Program-made: the position numbers and the translations under genes
In this document: positions 7,451-14,891 of the stretch, piece by piece
How the letters are laid out: every line of letters begins with the position of its first letter
How positions within the stretch are numbered: position 1 is the first letter of the stretch
The notes under the pieces: generated by a model
The model's database searches: none
Seen by the model: only the letters and a program-made list of their open reading frames with translations
Told to the model about the DNA's origin: nothing
NCBI GenBank assembly: GCA_036274055.1
Contig: DASUGM010000062.1
Coordinates: 1 to 24,824 of the forward strand
DNA from: DASUGM01 sp036274055
GTDB taxonomy: Bacteria > Acidobacteriota > Vicinamibacteria > Vicinamibacterales > SCN-69-37
DNA: 24,824 bases
Direction of reading: 5' to 3'

Positions 7451-7571
7451 GGTGCCGCGTGCAGGTGCTGCCTGCTTCGTGCGGTGACCATCAGGCCCGA
7501 ACCGAGCATCGAGATATTTCGATCCTCGATCGAGCCCCAATGTGCGCAGCACCGAGCAATGAAAGCACCGG

Positions 7572-7603
7572 CACCAAGCGTCAAGCACCAAGCGCCAGGC
7601 ACG
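7572..7603. repeat. short 14-bp tandem repeat between the barrel and kinase-like genes
   Basis: Two 14-bp units, CACCAAGCGTCAAG and CACCAAGCGCCAGG, stand head to tail at 7572-7599, with a four-base start of a third unit to 7603. They sit right after the stop of the upstream barrel gene (7610) within the 159-nt gap. The function is unknown. Confidence 0.4.
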
Positions 7604-7609
7604 CGGCAT

Positions 7610-8839
7610 CTAAAACACCGCCGACGATCCGAAGGCGATCTGGAAGCCTTCTCTGCTCCTGGCGAAATCGATCCGCAGCGGCGTCGAGACGAGTCCGTGC
7701 ATGCGGAACCCGATGCCGCCGTCGGTATGGAGATCCTTCAAGTTGATGCCGTCGTGCGTCGCCGCGACCTTGCCGGCGTCGTAGAACACCGCCAGGTCGA
7801 TGAAGCGGTTGACGATCACCCGCCACTCGGCTTGCAGGAGCAGGCTGTGCCGGTCGCGGAAGCGCCAGCTCGGAAAGCCGCGCAGATCCGATCCGCCGCC
7901 GTTGTTCGGCAGCATGAAGAAAGGAATCTGCTGATTCTGCTTCTCGGACGTCGTCTCGACGCGGCCATGAAATGAGAGCACCCAGGCCTCACGCAGGATC
8001 GGCAGGTGCTGGATCGCGTCGTAGTCGATCCTGCCGAAGCCGAAGGCGTCACCAGTATCGGTGAAGTCGTGCACGGTGACACTGTAGACGCCGCCGCGGC
8101 GCGCATAACCTGGCGCCGGACGCCAGTCGAACCCGATCATTCCCTGCGTATGGACGTACGTCGGCGAGGCGCCGACGCCGGGCAGCGTGTCTGGCGTGTG
8201 CACGGTTTCGATCGACGGCGAACTACCCGAGCCGGGCTTTTGTTGCCACTGCGAGATCTCGAGACCGCCGTGCATGACGACCAGGCCTCGCTGAGAGAAC
8301 AAGCCGCGACCCGGCCTGACCGCGATCGTCGCGGCCGCGTAGGGCTGCTCGAAGCCGTAGTTGGTCTTGGCATCGGGCGTGGTCTGGCTGCCGATGCCGT
8401 AGAAGGCGACCTCGGTCGCGGTGCGCCAGCCGCCAAGGACGGAGAGCGCCAACCGCCGCCTATACAGCATTGGCGCGGTGAACTCCGATTCGATGCGTTT
8501 GTAGCCGGAGAAGGTCAAGCTGCCGCGTGTGTCGAGGACGTTGTACGAGCCGAGACGCTTCAGATAGCCGGCGCCCATGACGAAGCCGCCGCCGGAGTAA
8601 GGGCTCTTGAAGTACGGATGCCAGGTCACGCCGCCGTACTGCAGGTAATCCTCGGCCCAATTGAGATACTTCTCCGCGGCGTTCGGGACGGGGGGCTTCA
8701 GCTGGCTGGCCTTCTCGGCCTGTGCCTGCTCGATCTGCGCTGTCCGCGTCGGTGCTTCAGTGCCCTGCGCCGCGGCTGGCGGCGCGGCGAGCGCCGCGAG
8801 CACGGCCACCAGCAGCGTGCACGCTGTTCGGGCGCTCAT
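7610..8839 (-). CDS. Omp85/surface-antigen-type outer-membrane barrel without POTRA domain
   Basis: This 409-residue protein has a signal peptide (1-24, ending PPAAAQ), a short helical linker (about 25-60) and then alternating amphipathic beta strands to the C-terminus. The segment GSDLRGFPSWRF near residues 315-326 resembles the conserved (V/L)RGF loop of the Omp85/BamA barrel that contacts the barrel interior, and the chain ends in a phenylalanine (GSSAVF), as outer-membrane proteins do. No POTRA repeat is visible, so it looks like a barrel-only member. TGCTATCAT, an extended -10 box, lies 9 nt before the ATG, so the mRNA would be nearly leaderless. The kinase-like secreted protein gene lies downstream in the same direction. 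The fold is well supported; the substrate or client is unknown. Confidence 0.85.
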   Translation of the reverse strand: MSARTACTLLVAVLAALAAPPAAAQGTEAPTRTAQIEQAQAEKASQLKPPVPNAAEKYLNWAEDYLQYGGVTWHPYFKSPYSGGGFVMGAGYLKRLGSYNVLDTRGSLTFSGYKRIESEFTAPMLYRRRLALSVLGGWRTATEVAFYGIGSQTTPDAKTNYGFEQPYAAATIAVRPGRGLFSQRGLVVMHGGLEISQWQQKPGSGSSPSIETVHTPDTLPGVGASPTYVHTQGMIGFDWRPAPGYARRGGVYSVTVHDFTDTGDAFGFGRIDYDAIQHLPILREAWVLSFHGRVETTSEKQNQQIPFFMLPNNGGGSDLRGFPSWRFRDRHSLLLQAEWRVIVNRFIDLAVFYDAGKVAATHDGINLKDLHTDGGIGFRMHGLVSTPLRIDFARSREGFQIAFGSSAVF

Positions 8840-8848
8840 TCAGAGCGA

Positions 8849-8857
8849 TGATAGCAA
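8849..8857 (-). promoter_or_regulatory. extended -10 (TGCTATCAT) of the barrel gene
   Basis: On the minus strand TGC-TATCAT is an extended -10 box whose last base is 9 nt before the ATG at 8839. The predicted start is near 8842, leaving a leader of about 3 nt and no room for a ribosome-binding site. Confidence 0.5.
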
Positions 8858-8868
8858 GCGCACAAATT

Positions 8869-8917
8869 ACGCCGGGCGTTATTTCGCACGCAAGTCCCGC
8901 GAAATAACGCCCGGCGT
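8869..8917. terminator. perfect 19-bp inverted repeat with 11-nt loop
   Basis: The arms 8869-8887 and 8899-8917 are exact reverse complements (left arm begins ACGCCGGGCG and ends TTTCGC) around an 11-nt loop. The element lies 12 nt beyond the stop of the 8929-9495 gene, so it is well placed to end the leftward radical SAM operon. It is followed by AATTTG rather than a long T run, so it may work as an intergenic palindrome or a regulatory hairpin as well. It also covers the -35 position of the barrel gene promoter. Confidence 0.65.
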
Positions 8918-8928
8918 CTCTTCCGTAA

Positions 8929-9495
8929 TCAGTTTTGTCCCTTGGGCGTCCGCTTCTGGAGCGAGACGGCGAGCGCCTCGGTGTAGGTGACGATGAGCGT
9001 TTCGCCCAGCCGCAACTTGGCGAGGTTGGCGACGTCAGCGACCTGCACCATCACGAGGGTCCCCCGCGGTCCGGCGACCGTCAGCGTCTTCGTCGGCCGA
9101 TCCAGGCCCTCAACCGTGCAGACGACGCGGATGATGCGAAGTGCGCCGGCGGCCGGCTCGGTGCCGGCAGGCGCCTTCGCGGTTTCCTGCAGCACCTGAA
9201 TCGGATTCGCCTTCTCCGCCTCGGTCGCCGGCCGCGCTTCGCCGGCGATCGAGACGTAGTAGTCCGCCGTCACCTCGTCGCCCACCTTGATCTCGTTCAA
9301 CCGCGCCACGCGCTTGTCCACCGTGAACGTGACGACGTTGCCGAGCGATCCCTTGAGCGTGACCTCACGCGTGTTGTAGTCGATGGCCTGGACCGTGGCG
9401 GTCACCGAGGCCTGCGCGGACTGACGACCGGTTACCGGCGCCGGCGTTTGGGCGAGGAAGAACGCAGTGGAAACGATCGCGAGCATCTTAGTCAT
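8929..9495 (-). CDS. secreted two-lobed beta protein of unknown function
   Basis: This 188-residue protein carries a short signal peptide (1-16, MLAIVSTAFFLAQ). The mature chain contains two related beta-rich halves: ATVQAIDYNTREVTLKG followed by VKVGDEV-like sequence (IKVGDEVTADYYVS, near 70-83), and CTVEGLDRPTKTLTVAG followed by LRLGETLIVTYTEAL (near 160-175). The pattern 'turn-x-VTLKG ... VGDxVxxxY' is typical of small OB- or barrel-like periplasmic domains. One cysteine is present. It is the last gene of the leftward operon with the radical SAM enzyme and the DUF4239 protein, starting 12 nt after the latter ends, and it is followed by a strong hairpin. I do not recognise a precise family and assign no function. 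Confidence 0.82.
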   Translation of the reverse strand: MTKMLAIVSTAFFLAQTPAPVTGRQSAQASVTATVQAIDYNTREVTLKGSLGNVVTFTVDKRVARLNEIKVGDEVTADYYVSIAGEARPATEAEKANPIQVLQETAKAPAGTEPAAGALRIIRVVCTVEGLDRPTKTLTVAGPRGTLVMVQVADVANLAKLRLGETLIVTYTEALAVSLQKRTPKGQN

Positions 9496-9507
9496 GGTTG
9501 TTGTGTC

Positions 9508-10245
9508 CTATTGAGAGAGTTGAGTGAGCGCGTACTGCAGCGGCGCGCCCGACACACGGATGATTCCGTCGAAGGGCCCGTCGAGTTCGAGAATCAGGAA
9601 CACGGCGCCGGCGACCGAGAACGCCGACACGCCGAGCACCGCAAGCACGGTGGCGTTGCGCGGGGCGTACAAGCCGAAACTGGTGAACGTCACCGTCAGC
9701 CAGAAGATGACCACGACGAGGAACGGCACCGGCACCGCGCCGCCACCGCCGAGGGTGCGCCAGCGCGCCTTGACGACGTCCGCGCTGAGCTTCAGCGACT
9801 CGGCCTTGAACCAGCGCTGCGTGTCGGTCTGCGGCGTCAGGGCCAGAATCTGATTCTCGATGTCCTCGATCGGCGCCGGCGCCGCGCCGGTCAACTCCAC
9901 CGGTGAATCCGCCTCGATCCGTTGCGCCAGCGTCCGTCGGATCAGATCGCGGGTCGGCGCGGTCTCCGGACCATAGCGCGCAAGATGCCGATCGAGCGTC
10001 AGGATGTTCGCGGCCCCGTTCCTGACCGCCACGTCCTGGACGTCGAACGCGCTGCGCGCCGCCGCGGTCACCAGTCCCAGCAGCAACGCCGTCATCGTCG
10101 CCACCAGGCCAATGCCGAGCCGGACGACGTCCTGCGATTCCTTGCTCAGGTGCGCCGGCGGCAGCCACTCGCGGACGTAGGTCGCCGCGACGGCGCTGCC
10201 AAAGGTGAGGACGAAGGCGATCGTGGCGACGGGAATCGGTGACAC
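9508..10245 (-). CDS. DUF4239 (bestrophin-like) membrane protein
   Basis: This 245-residue inner-membrane protein has the layout of the DUF4239 family: two N-terminal hydrophobic segments (about residues 5-23 and 42-65), a soluble middle region containing RSAFDVQDVAVRNGAANI (about 68-85), and two C-terminal segments (FLVVVIFWLTVTFTSFGLY near 168-186 and LAVLGVSAFSVAGAVFLILEL near 194-215), followed by a DGPFDGIIRVS motif. The family is related to bestrophin-like channels but its function is not established. The GTG start lies 11 nt after the radical SAM stop; the frame is open far upstream but only as a shadow of the radical SAM gene. The position between a radical SAM enzyme and a secreted protein gives no firm clue to function. 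Confidence 0.87.
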   Translation of the reverse strand: MSPIPVATIAFVLTFGSAVAATYVREWLPPAHLSKESQDVVRLGIGLVATMTALLLGLVTAAARSAFDVQDVAVRNGAANILTLDRHLARYGPETAPTRDLIRRTLAQRIEADSPVELTGAAPAPIEDIENQILALTPQTDTQRWFKAESLKLSADVVKARWRTLGGGGAVPVPFLVVVIFWLTVTFTSFGLYAPRNATVLAVLGVSAFSVAGAVFLILELDGPFDGIIRVSGAPLQYALTQLSQ

Positions 10246-10256
10246 AGCCGGAGGCG

Positions 10257-11510
10257 TCAGTTGGACAGCATCGCCATCGCCTCGTCGGCATAGCGGCCTT
10301 GCCGCAGCAAATCGGCCATCAGCCGCATCGGACGATCGATGTGCGTGAAGAAATCCTTGTAGCCGGCGCACAGATAGTTGAGTCCCGGCTCGCCGTCGGG
10401 CGTGGCAATGAAGCGGTTGCGCGGGCACTCGCCATGACAGGCGAACCTGACGGCGCACTCGCGGCAGTACTTCGGCAGCGTGTCGCGTTTGGCACGGCCG
10501 AACTCGAGCTGCTGCTTCGACGTCACCAGCTGCAGCATGTGCACTTCGGTGATGTTGCCGAGCTTGTACTTCGGCTCGACGAAGTGATCGCACGAGTAGA
10601 GGTCGCCGTTGTGCGCGAGCGCCAGCGCGCTGCCGCAGGTTTCCGAGAAAATGCACATCGACGCCGGCAGACCGAGCCACGAGGCCAGCGCGGCGTCGAA
10701 CATCTGCACGTAGACCTTGCCGACATCGGTCTTCACCCACTCGTCGAACACACCGATCAGAAAGCGGCCCCACTGCTCGGCGCCGACCGACCGATCGGTG
10801 ACTTGATCGCCCTCGAGCAGGTACAACGGCCGTGGATCGCTGCCGCGCTCGCTCCAGCCGGCGTTGGCCAGCGGCAGCGTCTCGGGCGTCGTCCGTTCGA
10901 CGATCGGGATGAACTGGATGAAGGTGGTCTTCAGCTCGTCGCGGAAGAACTTGTAGAGCTCGACCGGATGATCGGCATTTGCCGCGTTGACGGTGCAGAG
11001 GATGTTGACGTCGACACCGTGGCGATTCAAACACTCCCACCCGCGCATCACGTCGTCGAAGGTGCCCTTCCCGCCTTTGTCGACACGCAGGGCGTCGTGC
11101 ATCTCACGCGGGCCGTCGACGCTCAGCCCAACCAGCACCTGATGCTTCTTCAGGAACACGGCCCACTCGTCGGTCAGACGCGTGCCGTTGGTCTGGATCG
11201 TGTACGTCACCCGCTGGTGCGGCCGTTGGTGCTTCCGCACGCACTCTATCGAGCGCTCGAAGAACTCGAGTCCCATCAACGTCGGTTCGCCGCCCTGCCA
11301 GCCGACGATCACTTCGGGGCCCGGTTGCGACTCGAGCAGCTGGCGGATGTAGGTCTCGAGCAGTTCGTCGGCCATGCGGAACCGGCTGCCCGGGTAGAGC
11401 ATCTCTTTCGACAGGAAGAAGCAGTACTTGCAGTCGAGATTGCAGATCGCACCGGTTGGCTTGGCCAGCAGGTGGAAGGGCGTCGGGGCGAGCGAAGAGT
11501 CAGTCGGCAT
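10257..11510 (-). CDS. anaerobic sulfatase-maturating-type radical SAM/SPASM enzyme
   Basis: This 417-residue protein looks like an anaerobic sulfatase-maturating enzyme (anSME), which converts an active-site Cys or Ser of sulfatases to formylglycine. The radical SAM cluster motif CNLDCKYC supplies Cys23, Cys27 and Cys30, followed by GWQGGEPTLMG (70-80), TIQTNGT (104-110) and GLSVDGP (128-134). The SPASM region has Cys286, Cys292 and Cys307, then C-x2-C-x5-C-x3-C (349, 352, 358, 362) and Cys381, enough for two auxiliary clusters. Asp308 in CDHF matches the residue proposed as catalytic base in anSMEs. It leads an operon with the DUF4239 and 188-residue genes. Both a sigma54 promoter with upstream dyads and an extended -10 box (TGCTAGCAT) precede it. 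No sulfatase gene lies in the window, so its substrate is elsewhere or is another peptide. Confidence 0.92.
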   Translation of the reverse strand: MPTDSSLAPTPFHLLAKPTGAICNLDCKYCFFLSKEMLYPGSRFRMADELLETYIRQLLESQPGPEVIVGWQGGEPTLMGLEFFERSIECVRKHQRPHQRVTYTIQTNGTRLTDEWAVFLKKHQVLVGLSVDGPREMHDALRVDKGGKGTFDDVMRGWECLNRHGVDVNILCTVNAANADHPVELYKFFRDELKTTFIQFIPIVERTTPETLPLANAGWSERGSDPRPLYLLEGDQVTDRSVGAEQWGRFLIGVFDEWVKTDVGKVYVQMFDAALASWLGLPASMCIFSETCGSALALAHNGDLYSCDHFVEPKYKLGNITEVHMLQLVTSKQQLEFGRAKRDTLPKYCRECAVRFACHGECPRNRFIATPDGEPGLNYLCAGYKDFFTHIDRPMRLMADLLRQGRYADEAMAMLSN

Positions 11511-11519
11511 GGAACGCCG

Positions 11520-11528
11520 ATGCTAGCA
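11520..11528 (-). promoter_or_regulatory. extended -10 (TGCTAGCAT) overlapping the sigma54 start region
   Basis: On the minus strand TGC-TAGCAT lies 9 nt before the ATG at 11510 and just downstream of the sigma54 -12 element. It closely resembles the extended -10 of the barrel gene at 8849-8857. It could provide sigma70 basal expression beside sigma54-dependent induction, or be coincidental. Confidence 0.4.
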
Positions 11529-11529
11529 A

Positions 11530-11545
11530 GGCAAGACACGGGCCA
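11530..11545 (-). promoter_or_regulatory. sigma54 -24/-12 promoter of the radical SAM operon
   Basis: On the minus strand this reads TGGCCCGTGTCTTGCC, with TGGC and TTGC separated by 7 nt and 10 bp between GG and GC. The predicted start near 11519 lies 9 nt before the ATG at 11510. It differs from the STAS promoter at only three of 16 positions. Confidence 0.75.
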
Positions 11546-11594
11546 GCGAATTCGCCGCCGGACCGAAGTGAACTTGGGCCTGTCCGCGATGCAA

Positions 11595-11610
11595 TCACGG
11601 CATGTCGTGA
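11595..11610. promoter_or_regulatory. enhancer-like dyad A of the radical SAM promoter
   Basis: TCACGGCATGTCGTGA is 14/16 self-complementary. Its near edge lies 64 bp upstream of the -12 cytosine (11531) of the radical SAM sigma54 promoter, the same geometry as at the STAS, 14892 and 16235 promoters. It is the best-conserved copy and may define the consensus. Confidence 0.72.
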
Positions 11611-11627
11611 GCGACGGCTGACGGCGG

Positions 11628-11643
11628 TCACGGCAGACTGTGC
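11628..11643. promoter_or_regulatory. enhancer-like dyad B, 33 bp beyond dyad A
   Basis: TCACGGCAGACTGTGC repeats the first eight bases of dyad A exactly and lies 33 bp further upstream, about three helical turns, so two activator dimers could bind side by side on one face. It lies between the leftward radical SAM promoter and the rightward 11700 gene. Confidence 0.6.
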
Positions 11644-11687
11644 CGCGGGCGATTCATGCCGGCGATCGTGGCGGTCGCGAACTTGCT

Positions 11688-11693
11688 TAAGAT
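11688..11693 (+). promoter_or_regulatory. -10 box TAAGAT directly before the DUF4136 gene
   Basis: TAAGAT lies six nt before the ATG at 11700, so transcription would start at or next to that codon and give a leaderless mRNA. It argues for 11700 rather than the ATG at 11694 as the start. Confidence 0.45.
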
Positions 11694-11699
11694 ATGACC

Positions 11700-12287
11700 A
11701 TGTCGCAACGCGCCATCACCGCGCTCGTTCTCGTCGTCTCGGCCGCGGTTGTCCTCGAGGCAGCCAAGATCAGGATTCAGAAAGATCCGAAGATCGATGT
11801 CGCGACCTTCAAGACCTGGATCTGGCACCCGAACGCGCCGGGCGACGTCAAGGTCTGGATTTCGGCTGACTCGAAGTCCGAGCCGGTCAAGAAGCAGTAC
11901 GAGCCAATCCTGATGCAGGCGGTCGAAGAGCAGATTGCGGCGCGCGGCTATACGCCGGCGAGCGCGCCGCCGGCTGACTTCGTGATCACCTATCGCCTGC
12001 TGATTGCGATGAACGACTCGTCGCAGTACATGGGCCAGTTCCTCCCGACCAACGCCAACTGGGGCATCCCGCCGTTCTCGCCGCAGACGCAGTCCTTCTC
12101 GTACTACCCGCAGGGGACCCTGATCATCGATGCCGAACTGCCGAACTCCGGGCCGATCATCTGGCGCGGGATCGCCGAGGCGAAGATCGAATTCGAGAAC
12201 AGCGACGAGAAACGGATCGCGCGGCTGCGCGCCGTGATCAAGGAATTGATGGGGAAATTCCCGAAAAAGGCCGTCAAAAAGGGCTAA
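11700..12287 (+). CDS. DUF4136-domain secreted protein
   Basis: This 195-residue protein has a signal peptide (about residues 1-22, AITALVLVVSAAVVLEA) and a DUF4136 domain, a family of envelope proteins of unknown function often found as lipoproteins. Family-like features are the early FKTWIWHPNAPG segment (about 38-49), the conserved block VEEQIAARGYTP with PPADFVITYRLLIA following, the aromatic-rich YYPQGTLIIDAEL segment and the terminal IIWRGIAEAKIE plus helix. No lipobox cysteine is visible, so it is probably soluble in the periplasm. A -10 box TAAGAT ends seven nt before the ATG at 11700; an in-frame ATG at 11694 is an alternative start two codons upstream. A hairpin at 12296-12314 follows the stop. 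It is divergent from the radical SAM operon across a region with two enhancer-like dyads. Confidence 0.88.
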   Translation: MSQRAITALVLVVSAAVVLEAAKIRIQKDPKIDVATFKTWIWHPNAPGDVKVWISADSKSEPVKKQYEPILMQAVEEQIAARGYTPASAPPADFVITYRLLIAMNDSSQYMGQFLPTNANWGIPPFSPQTQSFSYYPQGTLIIDAELPNSGPIIWRGIAEAKIEFENSDEKRIARLRAVIKELMGKFPKKAVKKG

Positions 12288-12295
12288 TCGACCGG

Positions 12296-12314
12296 CACGG
12301 GCGGGTCGCCCGTG
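12296..12314. terminator. hairpin after the DUF4136 gene
   Basis: CACGGGCG-GGT-CGCCCGTG is a perfect 8-bp stem with a 3-nt loop, 9 nt beyond the DUF4136 stop. No T run follows, so it is only a probable terminator or RNA-stabilising hairpin. Confidence 0.55.
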
Positions 12315-12352
12315 GAAAGCAGAACATCACCCGGGCGCAGTATCGCGCGCGT

Positions 12353-12358
12353 TAGTAT
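12353..12358 (+). promoter_or_regulatory. -10 box TAGTAT of the sensor kinase gene
   Basis: TAGTAT lies 10 nt before the GTG at 12369, so the start site would be within about 3 nt of the codon. It matches the -10 of the receiver-protein operon at 800-805 and supports the GTG start. Confidence 0.5.
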
Positions 12359-12368
12359 TGTGGGCTCC

Positions 12369-14504
12369 GTGACCGTCAGGCTGAGCCTCATCCTGCTTCT
12401 GGCCCTGGGTCCGCCCGCGGCGGCCCAGACGGTCACGGCCACGCCCGGGAAAGCCATCCTCGTCCTCCACAGCGACGGCTACGACGTTCCCTCCCGAATC
12501 GCGTTCGACGCCGCGCTGGCCGGTGCGCTCCGCGCCGGGGCGGACGCCATCGACCTCTACAGCGAGACCATCGATTCCAGCCGCTTCCGCGGCGAGGCGC
12601 AGATGCACCGCACGCGCGGGTATCTGCGCGAACGCTACGCCGACAAACGGATTGCGGTGATCGTCGCCGTCTACGACGGCGCGCTGGAGTTTCTGCTCGA
12701 CACCGACGACCCGCTGTTTGCGGGCATCCCGGTCGCCGCGCTGCTGAGTGATGATCCACACACTCTTCCCGAGCGTGTCTTGGCGGTCTGGTCCGGCCCG
12801 ACGTTCGGACGAACGGCGGCCCTGGCGCTTCAGCTCCATCCCGAGAGCCGGCAAATCGCTCTGATCGACGCGCCGCAGCCCGACGACGCGGGTGAATCTG
12901 TTTACCTGGAGGCGGTCAAACAGGTGACCGCCGCGGCTCCGCAGACGTCGATCGTGCCGTTGCGAAATCTGCCGCTCGAGATGTTGCTGCCGCGCGTGCA
13001 GGCGCTGCCGCCCGACACCATCGTCATGGTGGTTGGCCAGCCGCGCGGCCGCCGCGACGGCGCGATCGGCAGTCAGGATGCGGTCCGCGAAATCGCGCGA
13101 ATCGCGCCGGTGCCGGTTTATGTCGCCACGGGCCAATTCGTCGGCGGCGGCGCGCTCGGCGGAGTCGTTGTCAGCGTCGAGCGCGAGGCGACACACCTCG
13201 CCGCACTCGCCCTGCAGATGGCGAAGGGGCCTTCAATTCGCGTCGCAACGCCGTCGAGCACGGCCGTCCCGATGTTCGACGGCCGCCAGCTGCGCCGCTG
13301 GAGCCTCGACGAGAGCCGGTTACCGGCGGACAGTGTTGTGCTGTTCCGCCAGCCGAGTCCCTGGGTGCAATACAAACCCTTGGTCGTTGGCGCGGCGGCG
13401 ATCGTCGTGATGCAGGCGCTGCTGATTTCCGGCCTGGTCGTTCAAGGCGTCCGCCGGCGCCGCACCGAACTGGCGCTGCGCGAGAGCGAGCGGCGATTCC
13501 GGGTGATGGCGGACACCGCGCCGGTGTTGATCTGGCGATCGAACATCGACCGCGGCTTCGATTTTTTCAACAAGCCGTGGCTCGAATTTCGCGGCCGTTC
13601 CGACGCACAAGAGCGCGGCCGCGGTTGGACCGAGGGCCTGCACCCCGACGATCGCGACGCCTGTCTCCGCGCTTACGAGGCGGCCTTCGACGAAGGCAAA
13701 CCGTTCAACTTCGAGTGCCGTTTCCAGCGCGCCGACGGCACTTACCGCTGGCTGATCAACTCAGGCGTGCCGCGCTACGACGAGGGCGGCCGCTTCGCCG
13801 GCTACGTCGGTTCGGCGCTCGACATCACCGATCGCAAGGAAATCGAAGAATCGAATCGCGATCTCGCCGGCCGGCTGATCAACGCGCAAGAAGCCGAGCG
13901 CACGCGGATCGCGCGCGACCTCCACGACGACCTGAGCCAGCAGCTGGCCGGCATCGCGATCATGTTGAGCGGCCTCAAGCGGCGCATCACCCGCGCCGGC
14001 GCCGACCCGGACATCGACCTGACCGTGTCCACACTGCAGGAACGCACGGCGACGCTCGCCGAAGCGGTGCGAAACCTCTCACACGAACTGCATCCGAGCG
14101 TGCTGGAACCCACCGGCCTCGAGGCGACGTTACGGCGTCTGTGCGACGACGCCGAGAGGCATCATCACATTCAGCTGACGTTGACGACCGCGGGGGATCT
14201 GCGTTCGCTGAAGCCCGACGTCGCGCTGTGCCTGTTCCGCATCACGCAGGAAGCGCTCGGCAACATCGTGCGCCATGCGCGGGCCACGACCGTGGAAGTG
14301 GGCTTGAACGTGACCGCTGAACACGTCGGGCTCAGCGTCACCGACAACGGCGTCGGCTTCGTGACGACCGACCGAAGCGGTCATGGGCTGGGCTTGCGGA
14401 GCATGGACGAGCGCGTGCGCCTCGCCAAGGGCACGGTGACGGTGAAATCCGCCCCCGGTCACGGCAGCAGCGTCATCGTGAAGATCCCCCTCGCCGCGGC
14501 GTGA
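12369..14504 (+). CDS. sensor histidine kinase (ABC-substrate-binding-like sensor, PAS, HisKA_3, HATPase)
   Basis: This 711-residue membrane kinase of the NarX/DesK type starts at a GTG that opens a signal peptide (VRLSLILLLALGPPAAAQ). The large N-terminal region (about 28-310) resembles the periplasmic ABC-type substrate-binding fold, so it probably binds a small ligand outside the membrane. A transmembrane helix (about 338-360) leads to a PAS domain (372-492, with LHPDDRD and DGTYRWL), then the HisKA_3 dimerisation helix, whose motif RIARDLHDDLSQQL holds the phospho-accepting His519. The HATPase domain contains the N-box region ITQEALGNIVRHAR, G1 motif DNGVGF and a GLGL stretch, ending near 711. 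This kinase class pairs with NarL-type regulators; none is adjacent, and the regulator at 11-664 is the nearest. An in-frame GTG at 12312 lies inside the preceding hairpin and is rejected as start. Confidence 0.94.
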   Translation: MTVRLSLILLLALGPPAAAQTVTATPGKAILVLHSDGYDVPSRIAFDAALAGALRAGADAIDLYSETIDSSRFRGEAQMHRTRGYLRERYADKRIAVIVAVYDGALEFLLDTDDPLFAGIPVAALLSDDPHTLPERVLAVWSGPTFGRTAALALQLHPESRQIALIDAPQPDDAGESVYLEAVKQVTAAAPQTSIVPLRNLPLEMLLPRVQALPPDTIVMVVGQPRGRRDGAIGSQDAVREIARIAPVPVYVATGQFVGGGALGGVVVSVEREATHLAALALQMAKGPSIRVATPSSTAVPMFDGRQLRRWSLDESRLPADSVVLFRQPSPWVQYKPLVVGAAAIVVMQALLISGLVVQGVRRRRTELALRESERRFRVMADTAPVLIWRSNIDRGFDFFNKPWLEFRGRSDAQERGRGWTEGLHPDDRDACLRAYEAAFDEGKPFNFECRFQRADGTYRWLINSGVPRYDEGGRFAGYVGSALDITDRKEIEESNRDLAGRLINAQEAERTRIARDLHDDLSQQLAGIAIMLSGLKRRITRAGADPDIDLTVSTLQERTATLAEAVRNLSHELHPSVLEPTGLEATLRRLCDDAERHHHIQLTLTTAGDLRSLKPDVALCLFRITQEALGNIVRHARATTVEVGLNVTAEHVGLSVTDNGVGFVTTDRSGHGLGLRSMDERVRLAKGTVTVKSAPGHGSSVIVKIPLAAA

Positions 14505-14529
14505 CGTCGGTGTAAAGCGGCGTCGTCCT

Positions 14530-14751
14530 TCAAAGACAGGAGTCATCGTTCGACCCCGAGCGAGTGCGCGGCTGTCGCACAGAAGCGGCGTGCTCGCTGC
14601 ACATCACCAGCGACAGCCCGAGTTCCCTGACGACCGCGATCCTGTCGGTCGCAATGTTCGGGCAATCAGGTGCGTCGCACAGGTAGTCGCTCAACTCCTC
14701 TTCGCGTCCGTCCGGTGTGAAAAAACCCGTCCGTATCGTCACCCGAGGCAT
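14530..14751 (-). CDS. small Cys/His-rich protein, possible zinc-binding
   Basis: This 73-residue cytosolic protein has a C-x4-C pair (CDAPDC) and a later C-x2-H pair (CSEH), which together could hold one zinc ion. The rest is short: an N-terminal strand PRVTIRTGFFTPDGREEEL, the segment IATDRIAVVRELGLSLVMC between the metal-ligand pairs, and a polar tail. The ATG was chosen because GGGAGG lies 6-7 nt upstream; a longer frame begins at 14781 without such a site. It converges with the sensor kinase, 25 nt apart. I recognise it as a type of small conserved protein but not its function. Confidence 0.75.
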   Translation of the reverse strand: MPRVTIRTGFFTPDGREEELSDYLCDAPDCPNIATDRIAVVRELGLSLVMCSEHAASVRQPRTRSGSNDDSCL

Positions 14752-14825
14752 CGGCCACCTCCCTGCAGACAGGTAGTTCAAGAGTCATTCCAACGCCGGC
14801 TGGCTGCCCTTCGTCATCAAGCGGC

Positions 14826-14841
14826 TGACGGGATGTGGTGA
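14826..14841. promoter_or_regulatory. enhancer-like dyad of the 14892 promoter
   Basis: TGACGGGATGTGGTGA matches the radical SAM dyad A at 13 of 16 positions and ends 65 bp before the -12 cytosine (14906) of the sigma54-type promoter downstream. The near-identical copy at 16170-16185 differs at two positions. Confidence 0.68.
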
Positions 14842-14891
14842 AGTGACTGGCGCGCACATAACGTTGTCCACTGCTGGGCGTATGCGCGCTT

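Noticed and set aside
7556..7571. Minus-strand sigma54-like GG-N10-GC upstream of the kinase-like gene
   Set aside because: The -24 element is poor, no dyad is found upstream, and it overlaps a short tandem repeat.
8049..8064. TCACCAGTATCGGTGA, a dyad with the same half-site spacing as the enhancer motif
   Set aside because: It lacks the GGCA core, lies inside the barrel gene, and has no sigma54 promoter at the right distance.
11672..11687. GG-N10-GC with a TTGCT -12 element before the DUF4136 gene
   Set aside because: Only the GG of the -24 element matches consensus; the TAAGAT box fits the start codon better.
12312..12368. An upstream GTG start for the sensor kinase, adding 19 residues
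   Set aside because: It lies in a hairpin, places a polar stretch before the signal peptide, and precedes the -10 box TAGTAT.
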